Positions 1-11,700 of a stretch of DNA of 64,000 nt are shown in pieces. Origin of the DNA: Catonia carolina. Its lineage: Eukaryota > Arthropoda > Insecta > Hemiptera > Achilidae. Both the position numbers and the translations under genes were made by a program. Below the pieces are notes generated by a model that did not search any database, had not been told where the DNA came from, and saw nothing but the letters and a program-made list of their open reading frames with translations. The DNA is taken from assembly GCA_035578175.1 (NCBI GenBank), contig JAQMRL010000001.1:434768045-434832044 (forward strand). The letters run 5' to 3'. Position 1 is the stretch's first letter. Every line of letters starts with the position of its first letter.

Positions 1-500
1 TCTTGTTGCATGCTAGAAATGCAAAAATTTATAACCTGCTATAACTAAAAAAATCCATTGACATTTGACCTATTGTCTAATTAACTCCTACACTTTAGTA
101 ATTAAAACTAATACTTCTCTTTAATCCGGCATATTCGGGACTCAGGTGATGCCAGATTACAGATTTTTCCGGATTACTGAATGCGGGTTATTTTACTGAA
201 GACAATCAGGATAAATCAGGCAATTTAAGAACGTGAGCAGCCAACTGAGTGCATTTATAATTCTACGGGCATTCTTACTATACATGAAAATTGTAAATAC
301 CTGGTCAGACCACAAATGTTTTTAGCATTTACAACCAGTTATGAAAAACTCTGAATTTAGTGCACAATTAATAATTATTGTCTTTAGAACACAGTAAAGA
401 TTTGAACGAAATATTAATTAAAACATAGAAAACAGTAAAAGAATTAAAATTAAAAACTATATAACAAATTAAATTACCTTACATTTCTGAATGTGTATTA

Positions 501-1420
501 CGAGGTGTGGTTATTAAATAACGAGACTGACGTAAAAAAATTTATTTTAATTTTATACATAATCCCTTATTGTCACCTTCAATATACACACCTTCTCTAT
601 CCCTACAACGCTCCATGCGAATTTTCCATTGTTGGAAACAGTGCTGGAAGTCATCTTCTGTCAGCTCCTTCAGGACACAAGCCGCTTTCTCTTTTACAGC
701 TTCCACAGACTCAAATCTTGTCAATTTGAAGGCAGATTTCACCCTAGGGAACAGGTAGAAGATAATAACATGTGATGAAACATGGTTTTTTACTTATAAT
801 CCAGAAACGAAGTGCCAATCCATGTACTGGAAGAGCCAAACTTCACCAAGAGCCAGAAAAGCTTGAATGAGCAAGTCAAAATTTAAAGCAATGATGATTA
901 TTTTTTTTTTATATCCATGGGATTGTGTACCTTTACTGGATTCCTGAAGGTCAAATAATTAATCAATATTATTGAGGTACTTTCTAAACTTCGTCAAAGA
1001 GTAAGGAAAAATGCCACAAAATGTGGAAGGACAAATCAGGTTCTCCACCAAGACAATGCGCCAGCTCATTCCGTGTTATCTGTCAAGAGGTTCCTAGCCA
1101 AATACAGCATCTCAGTGTTAGAACATCTACCTTATTCACCAGATCTTGCACCATGTGACTTCTACCTGTTCCCTAAAGGTGAAATCTGCATTAAAATGGA
1201 CAAGATTTGAGTCTGTGGAAGCTGTAAAAGAGAAAGCGGCTTGTGTCCTGAAGGAGCTGACAGAAGATGACTTCCAGCACTGTTTCCAACAATGGAAAAT
1301 TCGCATGGAGCATTGTAGGGATAGAAAAGGAATGTATATTGAAGGTGACAATAGGTGATAATGTATAAAATAAAAATAAAATGTTTTACGCCAGTCTCGT
1401 TATTTAATAGCCACATCTCA
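501..1420 (+). mobile_element. Fold-back mariner with C-terminal transposase remnant
   Basis: TA-flanked (499-500 and 1421-1422) with related termini (CGAGGTGTGGTTATTAAATA at left; the inverse of TATTTAATAGCCACATCTCA at right). The plus strand from about 765 to 1356 encodes the C-terminal two thirds of a mariner transposase. It starts at the first catalytic Asp block (DETWF), then HQDNAPAH and YSPDLAPCD, so all three DD(34)D positions can be recognised. A stop and a frameshift lie between about 880 and 915. The left 260 bp (501-760) is an inverted duplicate of the 3' end (about 1160-1420), replacing the normal 5' half. It is inactive as a coding unit. Confidence 0.8.
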
Positions 1421-2098
1421 TATAGTTATTGATATAGGTCAAGTCTATCCTACCGTATTCAAAAAAAGTCAGTAATATCTTTTAGACTGCGTGATTATAT
1501 TTTTCTTTAAAAAATCATTATGAATTATGCATAAATTTAAAACTTCTGGTAAACTGTAAGCTTCGTTCAATTCGGCAAAGTTTTATATTTATACAAACTA
1601 TGTTGTAATATTTTTTATGAGATCTGAACCCAAGCCATGCTCACTGTATTCAATAAAGGATTTCTGGTTTAACCCTTACACATGTTCGATGGGTTAAAAA
1701 TATGGAGTATTGATAAGAACATACTTTAAATCTTAAGAATTTACATTCATTAAGATTTATGAGCATTATCTATAATTAAGAATGTTTGTACATTGTAATG
1801 GTACAATTCCATGGATGAGGGAAAATCTTCAGTACACTGAACACACAAAAACATAACCAGGGTATTGTAACAAAAACATAATTCTACAAAAGAACATAAA
1901 GACCTTTCCACTAACATGTTTCGTTAAATTTAAATAAAAATTCATTTTGTATTATTGATCTTGTTATGTAATTTGTGTATTAATTGAACAATTTTTATCA
2001 AACATTAAAATAAGAAAAACTATTTCATATTTTCTGTGATTATGATGTGGCTGATATGCTAATCTAGTACTGACACAAATTGTCTCTTATATGCAGCC
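1421..2098. other. AT-rich intergenic, nothing recognised
   Basis: No coding, RNA or repeat similarity was seen. A short TTAACCC...GGGTTAA pair at 1673-1696 is too small to call. Positions 1-498 are likewise unannotated. Confidence 0.4.
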
Positions 2099-2113
2099 TT
2101 ACCTAAACATATT

Positions 2114-3137
2114 CTTCTCTTCTTAAAGTGCCATGCAGATTCCTGCGTAGGCGTCCATCCTCGCTCACATCATATTACTCTATCAATTGCAGCCTCCTGC
2201 AATGCCTGGAAGTCTCGTATCCCTGTCCACTGCCGTATGTTCCGTAGCCAGGATAACCTTCTTCTACCTCTTCCTCTTCCTCCTCCCTCTATTCTACCCT
2301 GAAGAATAAGCCGCTGGAAATGATAACGCTCCCCACGCAGTATGTGTCCAAGGTACCCAGTCTTTCTTGTTTTAATAGTCTCGAAAAGCTCACGATCCAC
2401 CAAACCAGCTCTTCTCAGGATGTCCTCGTTCGTCACATGATCAACCCACGACACTCTCATCATTCGTCGCAGGGTCCACATCTCAAAGGCCTCAAGTTTG
2501 CTGATACTGTTTGTTTTCAACGTCCATGCCTCTACTCCGTACAAGAGAACGGACCAGACGTAACATTTTACCATCCTATATCTAAGACTGAGACTTAAGT
2601 TCTTGTCTCTCAAAAATTTCCCAAGTCTGAGGAATGTTGCTCGAGCTTGTTCGATTCTACATTTTATTTCATGATCTGGGTCCCATTCTTGGTTTATCAT
2701 ACATCCCAAGTATTTAAATTGAGCGACCTGTTCAATGTTCTCTCCATTTATGGATATTCTTGTACCCGGAGTGCCGTTTCTACTGATGGCCATACATTTC
2801 GTTTTACGGATGTTAATTTTCAGACCCAAACCCTGACTCTTTTCATTGACCCTGTCTAATAGAGCTTGGAGATCATCCGCACTATCCGCCAATATCACGG
2901 TGTCATCCGCATACCGAATATTGTTAATGGGAATTCCGTTCACTTTAATGCCCATGCTACTGTCGGAGATTGACTCGGCGAATGCTCTCTCCACATACAA
3001 GTTAAACAACATCGGAGACAAGATGCACCCCTGTCGGACACCCTTTTTTATTTCGAATTCCTCAGTTGTTCCCGCATCCTGAATTCGAACTGCCGCCCTT
3101 TGATTCCAATATAAATTACCTATACCTATAAAATAAA
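2114..3137 (-). pseudogene. 5'-truncated LINE with RT (RTE-like endonuclease-reverse transcriptase)
   Basis: Flanked by a perfect 15-bp TSD TTACCTAAACATATT (2099-2113 and 3138-3152), with a GAAGAA-type 3' tail at its low-coordinate end. The minus strand is open from about 3055 to 2170. It reads GVRQGCILSPMLFNLY, then the RT catalytic box YADDT, then KINIRKTKCMAISR, and ends in the C-terminal LEAFEMW...WVDHVTNEDILRR pattern common to arthropod endonuclease-RT proteins. The endonuclease and N-terminal RT are missing because of 5' truncation. It looks like a fairly recent target-primed insertion. Confidence 0.9.
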
Positions 3138-3199
3138 TTACCTAAACATATTGGTAAGTGATAAAATATGAAATAACCAACTTCTGCACGGGTAATAGA

Positions 3200-3320
3200 A
3201 TAATCAATTAATGTTAATGTAATGGTCTTTTTTTATGTATTATATAAAAAACTTTTAATATTTACCTTTTTCTTGCTTATTTTACTTTGATTTTAAGAAT
3301 ACTTTCGTGGTGCACACAAC
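3200..3320 (-). repeat. Left arm of a long inverted pair (partner 4685-4795)
   Basis: The stretch with TATATAAAAAACTTTTAATA and GGTGCACACAAC is an inverted copy of 4685-4795. The pair encloses about 1.35 kb. On the minus strand it contains a degenerate hammerhead-like CACCACGAAA. Confidence 0.55.
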
Positions 3321-3885
3321 TTCTACAAGTAATAACAAATAGTTTTTAGAAAGTTTATTGTGATTGCATCTTCCTTTGTAAAAGGTTTGAAGCAAACTGA
3401 TTATAAAATGGAAAAATCGACTGCTACTGCTATCTGTGTCAGAAATTGGAACTAAATTTGATAATATAATTTATGATACATTTTAACCAGTTATCATTGT
3501 TAAATTGTATTTGTTCATTTATTAATAAGTTAATATTTTTTAATACATGTATTTTTTCCCAATGTTTGATTGTTATATTTATTGTAATTTATTTCCAGAA
3601 AAATAATGCTACTAACTTAGAAAAATTTTGGTTTATTTATTTGACATGTTCTGCATACGTAGAGTTTTGTTTTCCATATTTATAAGCTTGTAGATTTTCT
3701 TGAAATCATTTTTTAAATGACCTAGAGGTTATGCCGATATTAAAGTCATTACAATTCCCTGAACCATATTTTATCTTATTAACACCTACTTTTTCATAAA
3801 CATTGGATTTACTGTTAAAAATATTTTATTTTGTTTTGTTTACTACCCTACTAAGTTTTTTATTGTTAATTCTATTAGTAAACCC

Positions 3886-4633
3886 ACCGGGTTGGTCTAG
3901 AGGTAAAGTCGTCGCCAAAGTCAGCTGTTTAACAACTGATTTCCGGAGACAAAGGTTCCTGGTTCAAATCCAAGTACAGGTAGTTACAATCTGTCAATGT
4001 TTTGTAAGCGTAGTTCGTGCAGAAATGAGAAGTGAGTGGTGAGAATACTGCTGGCTGTAGAAGGGATGACATACGTTCGATGCATGCGTATGTGCGTGCG
4101 TGAATTGTCTCATTCTACTGAAGCTGTCGCAAAGAACAGATCGTAGCTCGAACGGTTGACTATTTTGTCTTATTGTCTGTGGTCGGTGGACATTTGTGAA
4201 AAGCCCCCAAGGAAATGTCAACCCTTCCACCATGTTGAAGTTATCTTTTAGGAAAAAGAGGCTCTCGTAGGCCTAGACCATATAAACCTACGGTACGTTA
4301 TGCATTCCAGCGAGTCGGCTGTGAATTCCCTCCCCCCTCTACTGCTGTACTACTCACACCACTATTTCTCCCATCATCGTACCTCAACCAAATCCGTCTA
4401 CTGAGCTTACATAACTTTGAAGGCCTGTACTTTTATACGGATTTGAATACTAGACAGTGGTTACCGGTATAGTTTGATGGTTGGGGTTCAATTAACCATA
4501 CTCTCTCAGGAATGGTCGGCCTGGTTCTGTACAAAACTACACCTCATTTACACATCATACACATCTCATTGGGTCATGGGGGTTGCTTATTGTTCTAAAT
4601 TAAACAGATTGCAACGTACACAAATTAGGAATA
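3886..4633 (+). mobile_element. SINE-C (tRNA-derived) split by about 420 bp
   Basis: The head 3886-4003 has an A-box-like GGTTGGTCTAGAGGTAAAG and a B-box GGTTCAAATCC. The tail resumes at about 4429 (TTTTATACGGATTTG) and runs to about 4633. Between them, 4004-4428 is sequence absent from other SINE-C copies, with no recognised content and only a possible TAC repeat at its edges. Confidence 0.75.
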
Positions 4634-4672
4634 AAAATAAATTCTATTAGTTATAGTATAACCTTTTGTTAT

Positions 4673-4800
4673 TACCTGACGAAGCGGTGCACACCACAAA
4701 CGTTATCATAAAATTGAAGTAAAAGAAGCAGTAAAAAGGTAAATATTAAAAGTTTTTTTTATATAATACATAAAAAACATTACATTAATATGGATTTTGC
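4673..4800 (+). repeat. Right inverted arm with degenerate hammerhead-like motif
   Basis: Reads CTGACGA then a stem-like GGTGCACACC, then ACAAAC where GAAAC would be needed. It is followed by the segment inverted at 3200-3320. Probably a decayed relative of the fold-back hammerhead elements; no clean TSD was found. Confidence 0.35.
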
Positions 4801-5495
4801 TGCTGATTGTAACAGAACTAGTAACTTAAATAATTATAATAGAATAATTTTACAACAATAGTGACTATTGTAAAATTATTAGTCTTATCATATTTCTGTG
4901 ATTTTCAAGACTTAATTAAAAGTTTTAAAACTTGCCAACAGATAATATCAGTTGAAATTGGGGTACTGATTATTTCACATTCGTAGTATTTCTCTCTCAG
5001 CAATCAGTTGCAATAATATAAACAAACGCCTTCTGATTTTCTTTATTTTTAAAACAAATTAAATAAAAATAATTTAACGTTTCAGTTTTTAGTTATACTT
5101 AGTAAAAGTCGCATCAACTGCTTAGGTTAATAATAATTACTTTTGATTACAATAAGGAATCAGTGGGCAGTGGGTTTTAATAAGTAATAATTTCCAGATG
5201 CTAGCTGTGAATTAAATCTAGTACTTACCACTTTGAAGTATGCAGTAAATCTAGTGTTTAAACCACGGAGGGCGACTGCAGCAATTTGTTTAGCTGTGTG
5301 ATTGACACAGCGACAATTGCTACATAAAATTTGTTTCTTAAAAGCAGTTCATATGTGCTGCAATCTGGGAGTGATTCTATTAATTATATTAAGGCACTAC
5401 TGTGCTGCTACCTGTTGGAGTAAAATCTTATCATATTAATAAAATGTTGCAGTCTGAGAACAAGGTTTTAAACTACTTCACATTATCAACAAATT
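4801..5495. other. AT-rich region; partial SINE-F tail at about 5102-5200
   Basis: The sequence GTCGCATCAACTGCTTAGG and the later TTTCCAGA resemble the body of the SINE at 58290-58500 (same strand). The rest shows nothing recognisable. Confidence 0.4.
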
Positions 5496-5499
5496 TTCA

Positions 5500-5755
5500 G
5501 CAATTATCAACAATTTTTTAGATTAAAAAACATAAGAAACAATCGTATTTGTATCTTTGTAACTACCTTTAACATTTTTATACGGCCTTACTTCACCGAG
5601 GGTAAGGAGTTCTAGGTGAAATTTTTCGCTAGCTGTAACTCGCTAACTAAGCGTTTTCAGGCATATGTTTATATGAACTTTTTTTCTTATTTTTAGCTAT
5701 AGAATGAGATCCCAAGAGATTGCCATATAGTTTTGAATCACCCTGTATAACATCC
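5500..5755 (+). repeat. Interspersed repeat, copy 1 (partner 46650-46890, inverted)
   Basis: About 240 bp aligns, in inverse orientation, with 46650-46890 (GGCCTTACTTCACCGAGGG, TCGCTAACTAAGCGTTTTCAG). It ends in TTTTGAATCACCCTGTATA, a terminus type common on insect DNA elements. No coding capacity was seen. Confidence 0.7.
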
Positions 5756-5982
5756 TTGCAATTTATGGTTAACTGTCACTAGTCATACGTATCTTGTACA
5801 TAGAGAGTTCGTAATTCCATGCTTCTCATCAGTTTTTGTGATTTCATGAGTGTATTGAAACACACTTTTTCCTGCCTGGTTGTTTTGTTTCGGCAGGCAT
5901 ACGTTATTTTTTAAAAATTCCCATTTGTTTCACATATTTCGTTGACACTTTTATGTGTACGCTTACAGTACCTACAATCAAC

Positions 5983-6449
5983 ATAGTTTACGTTGGCTTA
6001 AGTTAGATGGATGCTTTTTTATTTTGACTAGAAGCTTTATTCATTCGTTCAGTCATAACATTGCGCTGCACTTTAACTCACAAAGATGTCGATAGTATTT
6101 TTTTTTTTGGTTTAATGTCCGACTGTTCTGCAATTACTGCTAATGCAGACGGTGAAGGATGAAATTATTTTTTTGTAACATATGAAAATATGCCGTGCCT
6201 GAATGGGATTCTTGGGTTCGAATCCCATTCAGGCACGGCATATTTTCATACACTACAAAAAATCATTTCATCCTTCACTGTTTGCATTAGCAGTAATTGC
6301 AGAACAGTCGAACATTGAACCAAAAAAAAAAAAATACTATTAACATCTTTGTGAATTAAAGTGCAGCGCAATGTTATGACTTTGTAAATGAATAAAGCTT
6401 CTCGACAAAATAAAAACGTATCCACCTAACTTAAGCCAACGTAAACTAT
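5983..6449. repeat. 467-bp palindrome centred on two head-to-head SINE-B pieces
   Basis: The left arm (from ATAGTTTACGTTGGCTTAAG) and right arm (to CTTAAGCCAACGTAAACTAT) are inverted copies of each other with few mismatches, meeting near 6216. Both arms include unique flank as well as a SINE-B segment, so the palindrome is a duplication of the whole locus and not simply two insertions. Confidence 0.85.
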
Positions 6450-7103
6450 CTGAACTAACCGGTATACCGAAAAATATGATGGCTTGTATTGTACTCCAAG
6501 AAGATACGCCAAGAATGGGCATTAAAAGATTACAGAACATCTAAGAAAAGAAAAAGAAATACATAAAGGAAAGGACCCACTGGTTGAGAAGCAGTGAATG
6601 AATGGTTCCCATTGTAACATCGCAATGTGTTAGTGTCGATGGTCCAATGCTTAAAACCAAGGCAAAATATTTTGCTAAAAAGTTTAATCATTGTTCTGAT
6701 ACCCTTAAATTTATTTTTAATATTTAATATTTTCATATTAATAAAATTTTCAAATTTAATTTTAAATTTTCATATACAGTTTTGTATAAGGATAGAACTT
6801 GCACGTAAAATGCGTGTGATATATTTAATAAAATACAGTATCGTAAATGCTACAGTTTACAAATTTGTTTATTAAGGCCAGCTGTTTAATCGGGACAAAA
6901 TGCTCCGATCCCGGTGTGTCCCAATTATTCGGAATAGACTACTTTCCTTTCCTATTAATAATACAGGGCATGAGAAAGTAATATTGCTAATCTTGCTATA
7001 TGATACCTCTTTGTTTTATTTATTGACGTAAAACAAATGTTATAAAATGTAAAAACCACAAATTTCATTTATCCGTAATTTTTTCTGAAGGTACTTTTCC
7101 CCC
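6450..7103. other. AT-rich spacer, nothing recognised
   Basis: Short open frames only, without family similarity or repeat partners in this window. Confidence 0.4.
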
Positions 7104-7107
7104 TTAA

Positions 7108-7849
7108 GGGGAGACTGTACTTTGTATCCCACCAATGTTAAATTTGCTATTTTTAGGTACATTTTTCATAGGATTGGTAAAAGATAAGGAAATTAAACTT
7201 TACACACCATAGGTGTCGGGTTTCTTCTTGAGATACTGACATTTTTTAAATTTAATCTTCAGACCATACCATTTTTTAAAAACATTACGAATAACATAAA
7301 ATTTTTACAAGTTGTTTTCTACATTTTTGTGTATTACTAATTTTTGGAGCACCTGTGGAAGTCATAAAAATGTCGGTATATGTGGATATACAAGATAATT
7401 AACTGGGAAAAATTTCAGCCTGGTAGGTTTATTGATTTCTAAGAAAAATGTACCTAGTGTTAAAAATCTAAATTTATGGAAAAACGCAAGAAACAAGTAG
7501 GCACAAATCAAAAACAAAATTTACAAAAACAAGTATATTTCCCATCAACAGTTGTTTAGAAAGATGAACCAACAGCTGAGAATACAAAAAACACTGATGC
7601 AGATAATTTAAAAACTGAAATTCTCTTTCCACTAAAACGAGCAGTACAAAATTGTGAAAAATAATCGTTCTAGGGAACATGATAATTTTTCTGTGTAAAC
7701 TTTATAAAAACTTAATTTTTTCATAAAAAAAATTTTTTTTTTAAATGTAATTTAATGTTTCTTCTGGTAGATCTAGGCCTAAACTATTGAAAAACATAAA
7801 AAAAACCAAAAATCGAAATTTTGTGTTAAAACCATCGTACCATCTCCCC
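7108..7849. mobile_element. TTAA-flanked non-autonomous element, family 1
   Basis: TTAA at 7104-7107 and 7850-7853. Termini are GGGGAGACTGTAC and the inverse GGGGAGATGGTAC. The inside is AT-rich and non-coding. TTAA duplication is the piggyBac-superfamily hallmark; no transposase is present. Confidence 0.65.
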
Positions 7850-7914
7850 TTAAGCAGGAAATCATAAACAGACTTTACAATACATAAAACAAAAAGGTAA
7901 TACATAAAATGAAA

Positions 7915-8583
7915 AATTAATTAAATTTTACAACTTTTATTTAACAGAATCATTATATTACAACATAGGTACTAAAGAACACACACATTCAATAACTCAT
8001 TCATACTTTCATGTACACAACAATTTAACAAAAATATACTAACTCTATAAGCCAAATTAAAATTCAACAAAATAAATTACTAAAAAAATAAACATTTATG
8101 TATTAGTACTAAGTCGTTAGACAATAAAAAAATAAGTTTGTGACATATGCCAGGAACAAAACGATATACAATTAAGGTGGATAAGTATCAATACACAGCA
8201 GACTTTTAATAATATTATCGTAAAAATATTAAATGGCAGACACTGTCACAAAATATTAAATATTGTAAGTCACTTATGTACAATTTTCTTCTTCTTTTTT
8301 TTAAACTAGTCTTAACTGGTTCTATTATTATTAATATTCGTAATTAAAGTAACTTTACCAGTTATCTAACATTTTATCGACATCATTAATAATTATAAAC
8401 ACCATATTATTTTTTAATAATTCGTAACTCAAAATCTCTCTTACATTCACATTAAATTTACAGTTAATTTACTTAAATAAATGGCGCAACGTTTAGCATT
8501 AACCTAAAAATAAATTAACATAACTCCAATGGAGAGGTGGGAGGTGAAAGACAAGAAGGTTGTAAAGTAGCGGGCGCAGGAAG
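7915..8583 (-). other. AMFR: AMFR 3' UTR (approximate)
   Basis: AT-rich sequence downstream of the stop without identifiable repeats, ending just beyond a poly(A) signal. The 3' limit is inferred, not observed. A TTAA-flanked element begins about 65 bp further downstream. Confidence 0.5.
7936..7941 (-). promoter_or_regulatory. Candidate AMFR poly(A) signal AATAAA
   Basis: AATAAA on the minus strand about 645 bp after the stop. It is the nearest canonical hexamer I found before the downstream mobile element. Position only; cleavage site not established. Confidence 0.45.
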
Positions 8584-8749
8584 TTAACTCGATTGGTTTT
8601 GGGTATTATGTCGCTCAAGGTACCTCCTTCTTGCCGCAAGCAATAATTTCTCTTTCCTCACGTACAGTATCCTTTCGCGTTCACTCGGTGACTTTGAAAA
8701 TCTCCCACCAAGGTTAACTGGCTCTTCTTCAGTATCAACCAGCTCCTCG
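8584..8749 (-). CDS. AMFR: AMFR terminal exon: G2BR-like helix and stop
   Basis: 166 nt ending in TAA at 8586-8584. After an acidic stretch it encodes GRFSKSPSERERILYVRK and a basic helix rich in Leu, Ala and Arg, then a short polar tail. This matches the Ube2g2-binding region (G2BR) of gp78 by position and pattern (RFSKS, ER, RK). The vertebrate C-terminal VCP-interacting motif beyond it is absent. Acceptor TTTAG at 8754-8750. Confidence 0.93.
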
Positions 8750-11700
8750 CTAAATACAACAAAAATTGTACTGTTAATTACGTTACTCGGATTAAAAAAA
8801 ATCAGTTGTTGAACATTTTCCTGAAATTTGTTTAGAATTATATAATATAAAAAACCATTAAATACACAATAGATGGCTCTCGCCTAATTAAAAAAGTCAA
8901 CAGGTCCTTCCGGTGATCATGTATCCATCTTCAGTTGAAATATAAAAAAAAAAAATTTGGTAGTCATGATAAACTGATGAAAGTGTCCATGCATTGATAT
9001 TTACAGACAATTAAGACCAAACAGAGAATTTTTAGAACCTACATTTATAAAAACTACGAAGAGGAGGATGGTGTGTATTCAGTGGTTTTTTTTTTAATTA
9101 TATAATTCTAAACAATACACAGGAAAATGTTCAATAAATAATTACGTTTATCTTTTTATATGAATTGTTTTTAGTGATCAAAGTACGGTTATTATTATTT
9201 ATTTACCTCAATCTAATTTTGGTAATGCAGGAATCGAATAAATCTTGTCAACGTATAAAAGATACACATCTCCTAAAGCAATCATCATCGATCCTCCAAA
9301 GGGATATGGTGAAAAAAAAAAATAAGTGAAACACGAACAGGATCATATCCTGTAAATTATACCATACTGCGCATGATAGCAAATCAATGAATATATTTAT
9401 TAACTTTGCAATTTACTTTAAATTTATTTTACGAAAGAACAGAGAGAGGTAGATTATCATTATCATTAATATTGTTGATTGTTCAGATAACTGTAAGTTC
9501 AACACATTTCCAAAACACTGATTATGATCATACAATGTCTGTAATTTTTTTCCATGTACGTATTCCTTTGAAAATATATTTACTTTTATGACCACCATAA
9601 ATGATAAATAATAGTAATATGTAACACGCTTTATGCGGTCTTGGGTTCGAATCCCATTTAGGCACGGCATATTTTCATAAATTACAAAATTCATTCCATC
9701 CTTCACCGTCTGCATTAGCAGTAATTGCAGAACAGTCGGACGTTAAACATAAAAAGAAAACACGCTCCTGCTAGAGTTGAAATCGATTAAGTTGAAAATA
9801 TATGGTTACCTGGATGGCCAGGTGACTGACGGTGAAGTTGGAGTGACTGGTGTCGCTGGAGGTAACTCGGGAGGTTGCAGAGGAGCAATGAGACGACCAT
9901 CAAGTACATTTTCCACCGTTAATTCAACACTTCTTGTCTGATGCAGGTCTTCTATTATAACACTTGTTGGGATATGTGGAAATAGTTGTTGAACCTAAAC
10001 ACAAGAAAAAATACAAAGGTAATACTTGCAAAAAAATAAACCCACAAATAAAACAACAGCAGTAGAACAGAATTTTAATTTCTATATATAGTGTATCTAC
10101 TGTAAGAGTACTCCGCACGAGGCAAGCGCCACGAAAGTTTAACACTAGTTAGCGCGAATCTAACTAGTGTTAGATTTTCTAACTAGTGTTAGTGTTTTAG
10201 TTAGTGTTCACGAAACTAAAACACCTATTGTGCCAACGTGATCTTAGTCTCAACACGAGGCTCCGAATTCTGAGGTGCTATGTACTTCCTGTACTTCTTT
10301 ACGGGCAGGAAGGATGGACACTAACGAAACTTCTAGAAAGGAGGCTGGAGGCGTTTGAGATGTGGCTATACCGCCGCATGCTCCGTATATCGTGGACCGA
10401 CAGAGTACGAAACACAGACGTACTGACTCGGATGGGCAAGGAGATGGAACTGCTATATGACATCAAGCGACGAAAACTGCAGTACTTCGGCCATGTTATT
10501 CGAAACGGGAAATACAGACTTCTTCAGCTGATAATGGAAGGAAAGATAGCAGGAAAGCGCCGGCCGGGCAGAAGGAAAGCGTCCTGGCTGAAGAATTTGA
10601 GAGATTGGTTTGGTCTCAACTCCACGTCACTGTTCCGAGCAGCTGTTTCGAAAGTTAGAATAGCAATGATGATCGCCAACCTCCGACGCGGAGACGGCAC
10701 TTGAAGAAGAAGAAGCGCGAATCTACCTCTCCGCCTGACAATTATCTTGCACTATGTTCCATCATTAAATTAGTATCTACATCCAGCTAAAATAAACATT
10801 ATTCTGTAAGCGTTTTTAATTATACCGTTTAGATTACTTGTAATTATTGAAGTTTCATAAAGAGACTCCGTAATTAATTATTTTAACCATTACATTTAAC
10901 AAAACAATTTTTTTCTACTTTTTAATGTTTACCGCTTTTATGTTTCAAAAACTCAATACATTCACTATCAGGCATGTTTACAAAACACAGCTTACAAAAC
11001 TTTTCAACTTCAGTCTACGAAGAAAATTGAAATGAACTGATACAATACCAAAAGATAACTGTTGAAACTAAAAATGAGTTAAACACAGGCAAGTGCAAAC
11101 AGTTGTATTAAAATAGTCACAGACATTAATTTAAATGATACAAAATCAATGAAATTGTTTACTCTCCTATTATAATTCAAGCGCATTAGTCTTGTATTAC
11201 TTGTGACCAAAAATAAAACTGAGTCTATAATAAAAACCTACTAATCATAAATAATAATGAAATAATAGTAAATAATGTAGGTAACGAAAAATAACAATGT
11301 AAGAGGAACAATAGTAAAAGTTTTAGTTATTAATGGTAAACTAATGTTTGATTTATAAAACATTTTCTAACAAATGAATTAACATATTTTTAATATATTA
11401 AGCTTAAAGCAAATAATTCATTAGTGTTGTATGGAATTATGTTTTTGATCATGCTGTGCGTATTTTTAATTAATACGTATGCTCACTTGTATTGCTGGTT
11501 GCCTATAACGGAGTACCCTTAGCGTAGAGAGGCTCTATATGTTAATACAACTTTATGTAAACAACTTTACTTTTCTATAAATAAATCAACTGGCAATTAA
11601 ATTGACAATAATATTACCATTAAAAAATGAATTTTGAATTAACTTCAATGAAAAAAATTTAATGTTAAAAAGTGTAATCTAGTTATTTATTTATTGCCTT

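Noticed and set aside
1673..1696. TTAACCC...GGGTTAA pair as a tiny TTAA element
   Set aside because: Only about 24 bp; too short to separate from chance.
10204..10704. 166-residue frame considered as a host gene
   Set aside because: It is a LINE C-terminus in a TSD-flanked insertion with a GAA tail.
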